Part shown: positions 1 to 7,960 of the stretch, piece by piece
Layout: the number at the start of each line of letters is the position of its first letter
How positions within the stretch are numbered: position 1 is the stretch's first letter
From: Streptococcus suis
GTDB lineage: Bacteria > Bacillota > Bacilli > Lactobacillales > Streptococcaceae
Assembly (NCBI GenBank): GCA_022354845.1
Contig: CP031970.1
Location: 558,001-622,000 of the forward strand
Direction of reading: 5' to 3'
DNA: 64,000 bases
The notes under the pieces: model-generated
Told to the model about the DNA's origin: nothing
Databases searched by the model: none
The model's input: the letters and a program-made list of their open reading frames with translations, nothing else
Translations under genes and position numbers: made by a program

Positions 1-1341
1 CGCCTTACGTTCTGCTGGTGTCATTTCGGGATGTTCATAGACTTCGTGCTGGAAGTGGTCCACCAAGACACCGTAAGGCAAGAAGAGCAGGGCGCTTGCC
101 AAGTGGGTAAATTTATATTTATCGACTTGTTCCTTGAAGAAACGGTCCATCCACGGCCAGGTCATAAATTCCATAGACATAGAGTGGATTTCACAGGTTT
201 CATAGGTCGGCCAGACAACTTCTGGACTTTGGATCCAACGGGAACGATAGACTTGGAAAGCGTGACCTGCTTCGTGGGTCAAAACATCAATATCACCGCT
301 TGTTCCGTTGAAGTTAGAGAAGATGAATGGGCTCTTGTAGTCAGGGATATAGGTACAGTAGCCACCGCTGTTTTTGCCTGGTTTTGCGTTCAAGTCCAAG
401 AGTTCATGCTCAATCATGAAATCAAAGAATTCGCCTGTTTCTGCGGATAATTCGCGGTACATGTCTTGGGCTTGGCTGACGATAAAGTCAGGGTCACCCT
501 GAGGAACAGCATTTCCGTCCAAGAACTCAAGGTTGAGGTCGTAGTGTTTGAGGCTTGGCACCTGCAATCGATTGGCTTGGCGTTGACGAAGATCTTGCAC
601 AATCGGTACGATATGTTTGAGGATTTCTTCACGGTAAACCTTGACCATATCACGATTGTAATCAAAACGGTTCATCTTGAGGTAGCCGTATTCCACATAG
701 TCCTTGAAGCCAAGTTTGTGGGCAATTTCCGTGCGGACTTTGACTAATTCATCGTAAACGCGGTCGAAATCAGCTTCCTTGCTTTCAAAGAAAGCGGTTG
801 TAGCAGCAGAAGCAGCCTTGCGGACATCACGGTCGGTTGATTGACCGAATGGCCCCATTTGGGCCAGGTTGTAGGTCTGACCTTGGAAATCGATCTCTGC
901 ACCAGCAATCAATTTACTGTATTCATCGGTCAATTCGTTTTCCTTTTGGAACAAGGGAATCACATCAGATGAGAAAGTCTTGAGCTTGTTCTCTGCCTGC
1001 ATGAAGAAAGTTTCAGGTAAAATATCTGCCAATTCAACCTTGTACGGTGTTTGGACAATGACACGATAGTAGTTGGTTGTCAATTCTTCAAATAAAGGAT
1101 AATACTCGTTCCAAAATTTAGTTTCTTCGTTGTAAAACTCATCGTTCATGTCAATGGTATGACGGATCATCCAAAGATTGTACTGGGTATCGATTAAGTT
1201 GAGCAATTTTGTAGTAGCTATCACAAGTGTGCGAGTCGTTTCCAAATCACTAGCTTGAGCTAACTGTTCTGTTAGGTCAGAAAATTGCGCTTTAATCGCT
1301 GTATAATCAAGACGTATGTAGGTATAGTCTGAAAATTTCAT
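1..1341 (-). CDS. M3 family oligoendopeptidase (3' end outside window)
   Basis: This zinc metallopeptidase of the M3 (thimet/PepF) family hydrolyses oligopeptides in the cytoplasm. The start codon is at 1341 with a ggag ribosome site just upstream, and 447 codons are present before the window edge cuts off the C-terminus; relatives are about 560 residues. The zinc motif HEAGH is readable at residues 356-360 (positions 262-276), in the context DVLTHEAGHAF. It is divergent from ppaC, with about 135 bp between the two starts. The family call is firm; the exact gene name (pepF versus other M3 members) is not certain. Confidence 0.9.
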   Translation of the reverse strand, partial: MKFSDYTYIRLDYTAIKAQFSDLTEQLAQASDLETTRTLVIATTKLLNLIDTQYNLWMIRHTIDMNDEFYNEETKFWNEYYPLFEELTTNYYRVIVQTPYKVELADILPETFFMQAENKLKTFSSDVIPLFQKENELTDEYSKLIAGAEIDFQGQTYNLAQMGPFGQSTDRDVRKAASAATTAFFESKEADFDRVYDELVKVRTEIAHKLGFKDYVEYGYLKMNRFDYNRDMVKVYREEILKHIVPIVQDLRQRQANRLQVPSLKHYDLNLEFLDGNAVPQGDPDFIVSQAQDMYRELSAETGEFFDFMIEHELLDLNAKPGKNSGGYCTYIPDYKSPFIFSNFNGTSGDIDVLTHEAGHAFQVYRSRWIQSPEVVWPTYETCEIHSMSMEFMTWPWMDRFFKEQVDKYKFTHLASALLFLPYGVLVDHFQHEVYEHPEMTPAERKA

Positions 1342-1477
1342 ATAGTTCTCCTTTTAAATTGTTACCTTTTATCTTACTCTTTTTGAAAACGTTTGGCAAA
1401 TCCCGACCCGTCCATGTTCACAAGTCTTTCTATTTATGGTAAAATGTAGAAGATTATTAGAAAATGAGGTTGTAGAC

Positions 1478-2413
1478 ATGTCTAAATTATTAGTTTTTGG
1501 TCACCAAAATCCTGATACAGATGCCATTGCATCATCATACGGGTGGGCTCATTTGGAGCGTGAAGTGTTTGGTCGTGATGCGGAAGCTGTAGCATTAGGA
1601 ACACCAAATGAAGAAACTGCTTTTGCGCTTGAGTATTTTGGAGTTACTGCACCGCGCGTGGTTGAGTCTGCTAAGGCAGAAGGTGTTAACCAAGTCATCT
1701 TGACAGACCATAATGAATTCCAACAATCGATCGCAGACATTAAGGAAGTGGAAGTAGCAGCTGTTATTGATCACCACCGTGTTGCAAACTTTGAAACTGC
1801 AAATCCATTATATATGCGTTTGGAGCCAGTAGGTTCAGCATCATCAATCGTTTACCGTGCCTTTAAAGAAAACGGAGTAACACCTCCAAAAGAAGTAGCT
1901 GGACTTCTTTTATCAGGTTTGATTTCAGACACACTCTTGCTCAAATCTCCAACTACTCATGCAACAGATCCACAAGTTGCGGCTGAGTTGGCTGAAATTG
2001 CTGGTGTGAACTTGGAGGAATACGGCTTGTCACTCTTGAAAGCAGGCACCAACCTAGCCAGCAAATCAGCAGAAGAATTGATTGATATTGATGCAAAAAC
2101 ATTTGCTTTAAATGGAAGCGATGTGCGTGTAGCCCAAGTCAATACAGTTGATATTGCAGAAGTTTTGGAGCGTCAAGAAGAAATCGAAGTTGCCATGACA
2201 GCGGCAATCGTTTCAGAAGGATACAGTGATTTCGTATTGATGATTACGGACATCGTAAACTCAAACTCTGAAATCGTTGCGCTCGGTAGTAACATGGACA
2301 AGGTAGAAGCTGCCTTCAACTTCAAGTTGGAAAACAACCACGCTTTCCTTGCAGGTGCCGTTTCACGGAAGAAGCAAGTTGTACCGCAATTAACAGATGC
2401 TTTTAATGCATAA
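1478..2413 (+). CDS. ppaC: Manganese-dependent inorganic pyrophosphatase (family II)
   Basis: It hydrolyses pyrophosphate to phosphate in the cytosol and so drives biosynthetic reactions that release PPi. The protein has 311 residues, typical of the family. DHH-family metal ligands are visible: GHQNPDTDA at residues 8-16 (H9, D13, D15), D77-H78 and the DHH motif at 98-100. The C-terminal DHHA2 domain holds [10 protein letters not shown], the substrate-binding SRKKQ signature. I chose the start at 1478, with gaggt eight bases upstream, over an in-frame ATG at 1436 that lacks a ribosome site and lies near the promoter. A TTCG-loop terminator follows. Confidence 0.97.
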   Translation: MSKLLVFGHQNPDTDAIASSYGWAHLEREVFGRDAEAVALGTPNEETAFALEYFGVTAPRVVESAKAEGVNQVILTDHNEFQQSIADIKEVEVAAVIDHHRVANFETANPLYMRLEPVGSASSIVYRAFKENGVTPPKEVAGLLLSGLISDTLLLKSPTTHATDPQVAAELAEIAGVNLEEYGLSLLKAGTNLASKSAEELIDIDAKTFALNGSDVRVAQVNTVDIAEVLERQEEIEVAMTAAIVSEGYSDFVLMITDIVNSNSEIVALGSNMDKVEAAFNFKLENNHAFLAGAVSRKKQVVPQLTDAFNA

Positions 2414-2519
2414 TTGCCCGCTTACCGATTATCTTTGTGGTTGTTTGCCCTGATTTGCATTACTAAACCTATGCTTACAGTACATTGCTTCCATATTGAT
2501 TCGGTAATTGGCATTGCCT

Positions 2520-2541
2520 AGCACCTTCGGGTGCTTTCTTT
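2520..2541 (+). terminator. Rho-independent terminator after ppaC
   Basis: AGCACC and GGTGCT pair around a TTCG tetraloop, followed by a T-rich tract. It separates ppaC from the next gene. Confidence 0.8.
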
Positions 2542-2568
2542 ATTGAAAGGAAACTCATTTCATATACA

Positions 2569-3021
2569 GTGAATTTTAAAGAAGTAGAGACGACAGGCAT
2601 AGAGGCAAGTATAGTGGCAGATGTTCTTGCAGGATTGCCGGCCAGTGAAGCTCGCTACTTCTGGAACAAATACAAACAGGAGTATGTGGTTTACACACCA
2701 GATGAGAAACCTGAAATCCTGACCATTATCGAGAAAGTATTAGCAGAGCGGGACATGGTTTTTCCTTATACTCCACTCAATGTAGCCCAACTTGAAGTAG
2801 ATGGTATACTCTGGTCTTTTATTTTTTATGACAATGGCTTGGCAGTTAATGTCCTCTATACGCTTGAAGAAGGTGGCAAACGAGCGGTCGGTTTCAAATT
2901 GTCAAACGGCATTGAAATACCCAAAGAATTTGAAGGAAAATTCAAGTTTGCCCGCCAACGCTCCAAACTAGCAGGCGAGATTCGTGGCACTTTCTTTATT
3001 GTCAAGGGTGATTATTTATAG
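2569..3021 (+). CDS. Conserved hypothetical protein, 150 aa
   Basis: I do not recognise this family. The start is GTG at 2569 with gaaagg about 18 bases upstream, so the start is less certain than for its neighbours. The protein is soluble, without a signal peptide or membrane segment. It has a mixed composition with an aromatic middle (GILWSFIFYDNGLAVNVLY, residues about 84-102) and a lysine-rich end (KFKFARQRSKLAGEIRG). It stands alone between two terminators, so it is probably monocistronic. Codon use and length look like a real gene. Confidence 0.75.
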   Translation: MNFKEVETTGIEASIVADVLAGLPASEARYFWNKYKQEYVVYTPDEKPEILTIIEKVLAERDMVFPYTPLNVAQLEVDGILWSFIFYDNGLAVNVLYTLEEGGKRAVGFKLSNGIEIPKEFEGKFKFARQRSKLAGEIRGTFFIVKGDYL

Positions 3022-3026
3022 GGTAG

Positions 3027-3054
3027 AAAATCTGGGGAAACCCAGATTTTTTCT
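3027..3054 (+). terminator. Rho-independent terminator
   Basis: Perfect 10-bp stem AAAATCTGGG/CCCAGATTTT with a GAAA loop and a T tail, directly after the 150-aa hypothetical gene. Confidence 0.9.
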
Positions 3055-3061
3055 CACATAC

Positions 3062-3090
3062 TTGACTTAAAGGTATATAATAGATATACA
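3062..3090 (+). promoter_or_regulatory. Promoter of the NmlR-like regulator
   Basis: TTGACT (3062-3067) and TATACA (3085-3090) are separated by 17 bp. With a weaker -10 (TACAAA, 3087-3092) the spacer would be 19 bp, the spacing typical of MerR-controlled promoters. The CTTGACTTAAAG start resembles NmlR/AdhR operators, but the second half-site is poor. Autoregulation is an inference. Confidence 0.5.
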
Positions 3091-3109
3091 AAACTAAGGG
3101 AGAATGACT

Positions 3110-3520
3110 ATGAACTTTAAAGAAGTTTGTGAAGTGACTGGTCTATCAGCTGATACCATTCGTTATTATGAGCGGATAGGGCTTGTTCCCAAAATTGCAC
3201 GAAAATCTTCTGGAGTGAGGGACTTTGCGGAAAATGATATAGCCATCTTGGAATTTGTTCGCTGTTTTAGGAGTGCGGGTATGTCGATTGAGCGCTTGAT
3301 TGAGTATATGGGCTTGGTGCAGGCTGGAAATAGTACAGTGGAAGCTCGGATCGATTTACTAAAAGAAGAGCAGGAAGAATTGCGGTCACGATTGGTGGAA
3401 ATTCAGGAAGCTTTAGACCGTTTGGATTATAAAATTGAAAATTATCAAACCATTTTAAGAGGAAAAGAAAGTGAATTGTTTGATGAGGGGAGAAGGGCAA
3501 GCAAAAAGAGCGGGGAATAA
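3110..3520 (+). CDS. MerR family regulator, NmlR/AdhR-like
   Basis: This is a DNA-binding stress regulator of 136 residues. The N-terminal winged helix-turn-helix carries LSADTIRYYERIGL (residues 12-25), and a coiled-coil dimerisation helix covers about 70-125 (EEQEELRSRLVEIQEALDRLDYKIENY). A cysteine sits at residue 52 in FVRCFRSAGMS. The pneumococcal NmlR carbonyl sensor uses a single cysteine at this place; here a second cysteine is at residue 7. The start at 3110 is preferred over 3104 because aaggga is eight bases upstream of it. Family members usually sit beside an alcohol dehydrogenase gene; none is adjacent here, so the target is unknown. Confidence 0.85.
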   Translation: MNFKEVCEVTGLSADTIRYYERIGLVPKIARKSSGVRDFAENDIAILEFVRCFRSAGMSIERLIEYMGLVQAGNSTVEARIDLLKEEQEELRSRLVEIQEALDRLDYKIENYQTILRGKESELFDEGRRASKKSGE

Positions 3521-3541
3521 TCCTCCGCTCTACTATTTTTT
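3507..3541. terminator. Bidirectional terminator between convergent genes
   Basis: AGAGCGGGGA pairs with TCCTCCGCTCT (one bulged base) around an ATAA loop. It overlaps the 3' end of the merR gene and a T-run follows, serving also the convergent gene at 3545. Confidence 0.7.
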
Positions 3542-3544
3542 GTT

Positions 3545-3850
3545 CTATTTATGTGTCTGTTTCGGTCTAAATTTCTTTTTAAGTCCAATCTGAATTAAAC
3601 GAAGCCCGATAAAGCCTGTTACACTTGCTAAGGTAAGTGCGATAAAAACTGGCATACCTAAAGATAGGTAAATATAGCTTGAAATCACTGTTAGTAAGCT
3701 AAACAAAACAATATTGATAAAAAATACTAACTCTTTAACGCGATAATTCTTAGTATTTCTTGCTTGATAAGTTTGGTAACTAGCTTGTTTCTCTTTCGGG
3801 ATATACTCTTCGTACTGGTATTCATGGGACTGATAGTGTCTTTGTGCCAT
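3545..3850 (-). CDS. Small membrane protein of unknown function, 101 aa
   Basis: I do not recognise a family. The first 40 residues are hydrophilic and rich in Tyr, Gln and Lys (a cytoplasmic tail). Two predicted membrane helices follow at about residues 43-63 and 67-87, then a basic C-terminus (KKKFRPKQTHK). ATG at 3850 is preceded by aaaggaga. It is monocistronic and convergent with the MerR gene. A membrane anchor or regulator role would be a guess. Confidence 0.7.
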   Translation of the reverse strand: MAQRHYQSHEYQYEEYIPKEKQASYQTYQARNTKNYRVKELVFFINIVLFSLLTVISSYIYLSLGMPVFIALTLASVTGFIGLRLIQIGLKKKFRPKQTHK

Positions 3851-4009
3851 ATCGTCTCCTTTACTGCTTCAACAAGCATACCATAACATTACTGTGTTTT
3901 TATGACATTTATGTTACAAAAATATTACAAGGAACAAATTAGAAAAGTCTGAATATTAAAATCAACTAGTTGGTTATCAGAAATTTTCATTTTTGATATA
4001 ATTATCTTT

Positions 4010-4939
4010 ATGAAGAAAATTACCATTACAGCAACAGCTGAAAGTATTGAACAGGTCAAAGGACTGTTAGTAGCAGGCATTGATCGTATTTATGTAGGTG
4101 AAGAGAATCACGCTCTTCGTATTCCAACAAATTTTTCATATGATGAACTGAGGGAAATTGCAGAGCTTGTTCATGGAGCGGGCAAAGAATTAACAGTCGC
4201 TGCCAATGCATTGATGCACCAAGATATGATGGATCATATCAAGCCTTTTATGGAGCTCATGCGTGAGATAAAGGTTGATTATTTAGTAGTTGGTGATGCG
4301 GGTTTGTTTTATATTAATAAACGCGATGGCTACAATTTTAAACTAATCTATGATACATCAGTTTTCGTTACCTCTAGTCGTCAAATTAATTTTTGGAAAG
4401 ATCACGGAGCTGTAGAAGCCGTTTTGGCACGTGAAATTCCATCTGAAGAGCTTTTTGATATTTCTAAAAATTTGGAAATTCCAGCGGAAGTACTGGTTTA
4501 TGGTGCGTCAGTCATCCACCATTCTAAACGAACTCTGTTACGAAATTATTATAATTTTACAAAGGCTGATGAGACTGATTTATCGCGTCAACGTGGTTTG
4601 TTTTTAGCAGAACCTGCTGATCCAGAGAGTCATTATTCTATTTTTGAGGACAAACATGGTACTCATATTTTTATCAACAATGATATTGATATGATGCCTA
4701 AGTTAGCAGAACTTTATACACATGGTTATTGCAATTGGAAATTAGATGGTATTTTTTGCCCGGGACAAAACTTTGTTGAAATCGCGAAATTGTTTGTTCA
4801 AGCGAGAGAGTTGCTAGAGCAAGGAACTTTTACTTACGATCAGGCCTTTCTTTTGGATGAACAAGTTCGCAAACTCCATCCAGCTGAACGTGGTTTGGAT
4901 ACTGGTTTCTATGAATTTGATCGCAATAAAGTCAAATAA
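4010..4939 (+). CDS. trhP1: U32 family protein, TrhP1-type tRNA hydroxylation protein
   Basis: U32 proteins of this pair class (B. subtilis YrrN/YrrO, TrhP1/TrhP2) are needed for prephenate-dependent 5-hydroxyuridine formation at tRNA wobble position 34. The protein has 309 residues. A TIM-barrel-like N-terminal part (AGIDRIYVGEE, VAANALMH, VDYLVVGDAG) is followed by the shorter form of the U32 core. The long paralogue lies 112 bp downstream in the same direction, as in other Firmicutes. ATG at 4010 follows a promoter-like tgatataattat, with no strong ribosome site. Older annotations call such genes collagenase-like peptidases; that activity is doubtful. The assignment to the TrhP1 subgroup rests on size and gene order. 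Confidence 0.8.
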   Translation: MKKITITATAESIEQVKGLLVAGIDRIYVGEENHALRIPTNFSYDELREIAELVHGAGKELTVAANALMHQDMMDHIKPFMELMREIKVDYLVVGDAGLFYINKRDGYNFKLIYDTSVFVTSSRQINFWKDHGAVEAVLAREIPSEELFDISKNLEIPAEVLVYGASVIHHSKRTLLRNYYNFTKADETDLSRQRGLFLAEPADPESHYSIFEDKHGTHIFINNDIDMMPKLAELYTHGYCNWKLDGIFCPGQNFVEIAKLFVQARELLEQGTFTYDQAFLLDEQVRKLHPAERGLDTGFYEFDRNKVK

Positions 4940-5051
4940 ATTTAAGATTTTATTTCCTATCCTGACAGAGACGGATAAATCTAATAAGCGGTGATCTAAT
5001 CTCTGCATAGATTTTCAATCATAAACCATCGTTAATAGAAAGAAGTTAATT

Positions 5052-6338
5052 ATGTCAAAAACACTGAAACGTCCTGAGGTCTTGTCACCTGCTGGGACTT
5101 TGGAAAAATTGAAGGTAGCCATTGATTATGGTGCTGATGCTGTTTTCGTTGGCGGTCAAGCCTATGGTTTGCGGAGCCGCGCTGGGAACTTTAGTATGGA
5201 ACAGATGCGGGAAGGGATTGAATATGCCCATGCTCGTGGAGCCAAGGTTTATGTGGCTGCCAACATGGTAACTCATGAAGGAAATGAAGCAGGTGCAGGA
5301 GCTTGGTTCCGTGAATTGCGGGATATGGGCTTGGATGCTGTCATTGTATCTGATCCCGCCCTCATCGTGATCTGTGCAACAGAGGCACCGGGTCTTGAAA
5401 TTCATTTGTCTACCCAAGCTTCGTCGACCAACTACGAAACCTTTGAGTTCTGGAAAGAGTTGGGCTTGACCCGCGTTGTTTTGGCTCGCGAGGTAACAAT
5501 GGAAGAAGTAGCGGAAATTCGCAAACGCACAGATGTTGAAATCGAAGCCTTTGTCCATGGTGCTATGTGTATTTCTTATTCAGGCCGTTGTGTCCTATCT
5601 AACCACATGAGCAAGCGAGATGCAAACCGTGGTGGCTGTTCTCAGTCATGTCGTTGGAAATACAATCTCTATGACTTACCGTTTGGTGAAGAACGTCGTT
5701 CGATTAAGGGCGAAATACCAGAGGAGTTCTCCATGTCTGCGGTGGATATGTGTATGATTGACCATATCCCAGACATGATTGAAAATGGTGTCGATAGCTT
5801 GAAGATTGAAGGCCGAATGAAATCAGTTCATTATGTATCAACTGTTACAAACTGCTATAAAGCAGCAGTCGATGCTTACCTAGAAAGTCCAGAGAAATTC
5901 GAAGCCATCAAACAAGACTTGATTGATGAGATGTGGAAGGTTGCACAGCGTGAATTGGCGACTGGATTTTACTACAGTCCACCAAGTGAAAATGAGCAAC
6001 TCTTTGGAGCTCGTCGTAAAATTCCAGAGTATAAGTTTATTGGTGAAGTCGTTGCATTTGATAAGGATACGATGACTGCAACTATTCGTCAACGTAATGT
6101 GATCAATGAAGGTGACCAGGTGGAATTTTATGGACCTGGCTTCAGACATTTTGAATCAACGATTCAAGATCTGCATGATTCAAGTGGTAATAAAATCGAC
6201 CGTGCCAATAAACCAATGGAATTATTGACCATTAAACTAGACCGTGAAATCTATCCTGGTGACATGATTCGTGCTTGCAAATCAGGTTTGATCAATCTTT
6301 ATCAAGAAGATGGCCAGTCATTAACTATTAGAGCATAA
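5052..6338 (+). CDS. trhP2: U32 family protein, TrhP2-type tRNA hydroxylation protein
   Basis: This is the long partner of the preceding gene, inferred to act in 5-hydroxyuridine synthesis at U34 of tRNA. It has 428 residues. The U32 signature lies around residues 172-204, with cysteines in AMCISYSGRCVLSN and GGCSQSCRWKYN. The family uses four conserved cysteines, proposed to hold an iron-sulfur cluster. A C-terminal beta-barrel domain covers about 330-425 (FIGEVVAFDKDTMTATIRQRN). A good ribosome site (agaaagaag) precedes ATG 5052. Functional assignment is by family; no substrate can be read from sequence. Confidence 0.87.
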   Translation: MSKTLKRPEVLSPAGTLEKLKVAIDYGADAVFVGGQAYGLRSRAGNFSMEQMREGIEYAHARGAKVYVAANMVTHEGNEAGAGAWFRELRDMGLDAVIVSDPALIVICATEAPGLEIHLSTQASSTNYETFEFWKELGLTRVVLAREVTMEEVAEIRKRTDVEIEAFVHGAMCISYSGRCVLSNHMSKRDANRGGCSQSCRWKYNLYDLPFGEERRSIKGEIPEEFSMSAVDMCMIDHIPDMIENGVDSLKIEGRMKSVHYVSTVTNCYKAAVDAYLESPEKFEAIKQDLIDEMWKVAQRELATGFYYSPPSENEQLFGARRKIPEYKFIGEVVAFDKDTMTATIRQRNVINEGDQVEFYGPGFRHFESTIQDLHDSSGNKIDRANKPMELLTIKLDREIYPGDMIRACKSGLINLYQEDGQSLTIRA

Positions 6339-6506
6339 ATCATTCAAAAAAGATCCGCAATCATTCCAGTTTCGAGATTTAGGGTGTGTCCATCGAGCAT
6401 CGTTGTGGATTTCCATCCGAATCATTGTCTAGTGGGAATGGGAGAGTTCATCAAAATGACCTGTTCTCTACTTTTGATGTTCGTTGAGCATTAGATAAAT
6501 TAACAA

Positions 6507-6557
6507 AAAAAAACGCATATCATCAACGTTTTCCTACATGATTTTATGCGTTTTTTC
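6507..6557. terminator. Bidirectional terminator
   Basis: AAAAAACGCATA and TATGCGTTTTTT form a long stem around an A/T-rich loop. It overlaps the stop of the minus-strand gene at 6544 and can also end transcripts from trhP2. Confidence 0.75.
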
Positions 6558-6900
6558 TATTTCTGGTATGTTGCTCAGTTTTTTTCTCTTGTTGCTGGGA
6601 CGTTTTTACACTTTCTGGAACAAGGGTAATTTTCTGGATGTCTTCTAGATTTATAATGCTGGTCACCTGGCGCTTGAAATTTTTCATAATAATACGTTGG
6701 CGTTCCGTATCGTGTTTGACGATGTCTCCAGTAAAACTGCGGTTCCCGTAAATGACATGGATTGAAGCATTCTTGTACAAGGCAAGTTCTATGTTATTTT
6801 TTATTTCTTCCTTGCTATCTGGTTCAATAGCCTTTGAAGCTCTGCTATTGCCTAAAAAGATAGAGGCATGTTCCAAAATGACTTCGATAAATCTCTTCAT
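6544..6900 (-). CDS. Hypothetical protein with a small beta-barrel-like core, 118 aa
   Basis: I do not firmly recognise this protein. Residues about 30-95 (NIELALYKNASIHVIYGNRSFTG, then IVKHDTERQRIIMKNF and INLEDIQKITLV) read as a series of beta strands, with faint similarity to YolD-like domains. The C-terminus is very polar (QQQEKKTEQHTRNRKNA) and probably disordered. The start at 6900 has aaagga upstream. It is divergent from ydbC. It may be a small nucleic-acid or nucleotide-binding protein, but this is inference. Confidence 0.65.
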   Translation of the reverse strand: MKRFIEVILEHASIFLGNSRASKAIEPDSKEEIKNNIELALYKNASIHVIYGNRSFTGDIVKHDTERQRIIMKNFKRQVTSIINLEDIQKITLVPESVKTSQQQEKKTEQHTRNRKNA

Positions 6901-6992
6901 GGCATAATCCTTTCAAACTTGATATAATCATATTATCCAATTTTTTTAAAAATGACAAGTTTTTTCGAATAGATGATTGAAGGAGGTCACAA

Positions 6993-7208
6993 ATGGCAAC
7001 ATTTACTTTTGAAATTGAAGAAAAATTATTGGTCCTATCTGAAAACGAGAAGGGATGGACCAAAGAGTTGAATCGTGTATCTTTTAATGGTACACCTGCA
7101 AAATACGATATTCGGACTTGGAGTCCGGACCATAGCAAGATGGGAAAAGGGATTACTCTAAGCAATGAAGAATTCCAGGTTCTTCTAGACGCATTTGCCA
7201 ATAAATAA
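6993..7208 (+). CDS. ydbC: YdbC family PC4-like single-stranded DNA-binding protein
   Basis: This 71-residue protein closely matches the Lactococcus YdbC family, whose fold is that of the eukaryotic coactivator PC4 and which binds single-stranded DNA. The family signature KGWTKELNRVSFNG followed by KYDIRTWSPDHSKMGKGITLS covers residues 24-58. A strong ggagg (6981-6985) precedes ATG 6993. It is monocistronic and ends at a terminator shared with bioY. Its cellular role is not well defined in any species. Confidence 0.9.
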   Translation: MATFTFEIEEKLLVLSENEKGWTKELNRVSFNGTPAKYDIRTWSPDHSKMGKGITLSNEEFQVLLDAFANK

Positions 7209-7211
7209 ACG

Positions 7212-7244
7212 AATGAAGCCTACGCGAAGAAGGCTTCATTTTTT
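7212..7244. terminator. Shared terminator ydbC / bioY
   Basis: AATGAAGCCT (7212-7221) and AGGCTTCATT (7231-7240) pair perfectly and T's follow. The bioY stop codon lies inside the stem. Confidence 0.85.
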
Positions 7245-7759
7245 GTGATCGGTTGTAATAAGCGGTGGCAGATGGTTACCAGTGCAATTTTTGCTAAATC
7301 AGGAAGAATGAATGGAAGAACAGTCCAAGCAATGGTGTCAGACCAAGTAGCACCAGATACTATTTTAAAAATAAGCACTCCAGGAAAAAAGCATGCTACG
7401 GATCCAAGTAAACAAGCTAGGAATACATTTACAGAGGATGAATTTGCCTTGGTAGCCATTGAGGTTAATCCTGCATAAAGTAGGAAGCCCCAGAGGAATC
7501 CAGCTGTTGGACCCACCAGTGCAGCAAATCCACCAGAAAAACCAGCAAAAACAGGCAAACCAATAGCGCCAAGTACTAGATATAATCCAACGCTAGCAAG
7601 GGCATCTTTAGGTTTGTAAAGACAAGCAACCAAGCCAATAGCTAATGTTTGGAGAGTAAATGGAACTGGGCCAATAGATAAACTAATTTGCGAAAGTGCA
7701 GCAATCAAAGCTGTTCCGATAGCGATATAAACAAGTGATTTTGTTGATGTTTTGCTCAT
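7220..7759 (-). CDS. bioY: BioY biotin transporter, ECF S-component
   Basis: BioY is the membrane substrate-binding subunit that captures biotin and works with the shared ECF energy-coupling module (EcfA1/A2/T, not in this window). The 179-residue protein has about six membrane helices. The family-typical segments VPFTLQTLAIGLVACLY (residues 32-48) and GLYLVLGAIGLPVFAGFSGG (about 58-77) are visible. I place the start at 7759 (MSKTSTKS), with aaagggg as ribosome site, not at the earlier in-frame ATG 7792. The BirA-type operator covers the ribosome site, so uptake should be repressed when biotin is plentiful. Confidence 0.95.
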   Translation of the reverse strand: MSKTSTKSLVYIAIGTALIAALSQISLSIGPVPFTLQTLAIGLVACLYKPKDALASVGLYLVLGAIGLPVFAGFSGGFAALVGPTAGFLWGFLLYAGLTSMATKANSSSVNVFLACLLGSVACFFPGVLIFKIVSGATWSDTIAWTVLPFILPDLAKIALVTICHRLLQPITKNEAFFA

Positions 7760-7794
7760 TTTGTTATCCCCTTTATTTTTTATGGTTAACAAAA
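7759..7794 (-). promoter_or_regulatory. BirA operator overlapping the bioY start
   Basis: On the plus strand TTTTGTTATCC (7759-7769) and GGTTAACAAAA (7784-7794) are inverted copies with one mismatch and a 14-bp spacer. The known Gram-positive BirA box is TGTTAACC-N14/15-GGTTAACA. It covers the ribosome site and touches the start codon of bioY. Confidence 0.85.
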
Positions 7795-7960
7795 TTATAG
7801 TGAGAATCTAAAAGAAAGTCAATGGAATTTCATCGGCTGTAACAGCAATATAGTTTTTTTATATCTAAGTATATAAAATTTATATAAGTAAAAACATATT
7901 TATTAATATTATTTTACTTTTTGTTGTGTTACAATTCTAAAAAAGAAAGCGAGATTCCTT

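Noticed and set aside
31..747. Plus-strand open frames opposite the M3 peptidase
   Set aside because: They are shadows of the strong minus-strand coding frame that contains HEAGH.
1380..1396. cre-like TTGAAAACGTTTGGCAA between the M3 peptidase and ppaC
   Set aside because: The spacing to the final CA is one base too long on either strand, so it does not fit the consensus as well as the site at 27170.
2569..3160. Gene duplication between the 150-aa protein and the MerR protein because both begin MNFKEV
   Set aside because: Similarity stops after about a dozen residues and the rest is unrelated, so it is probably chance.
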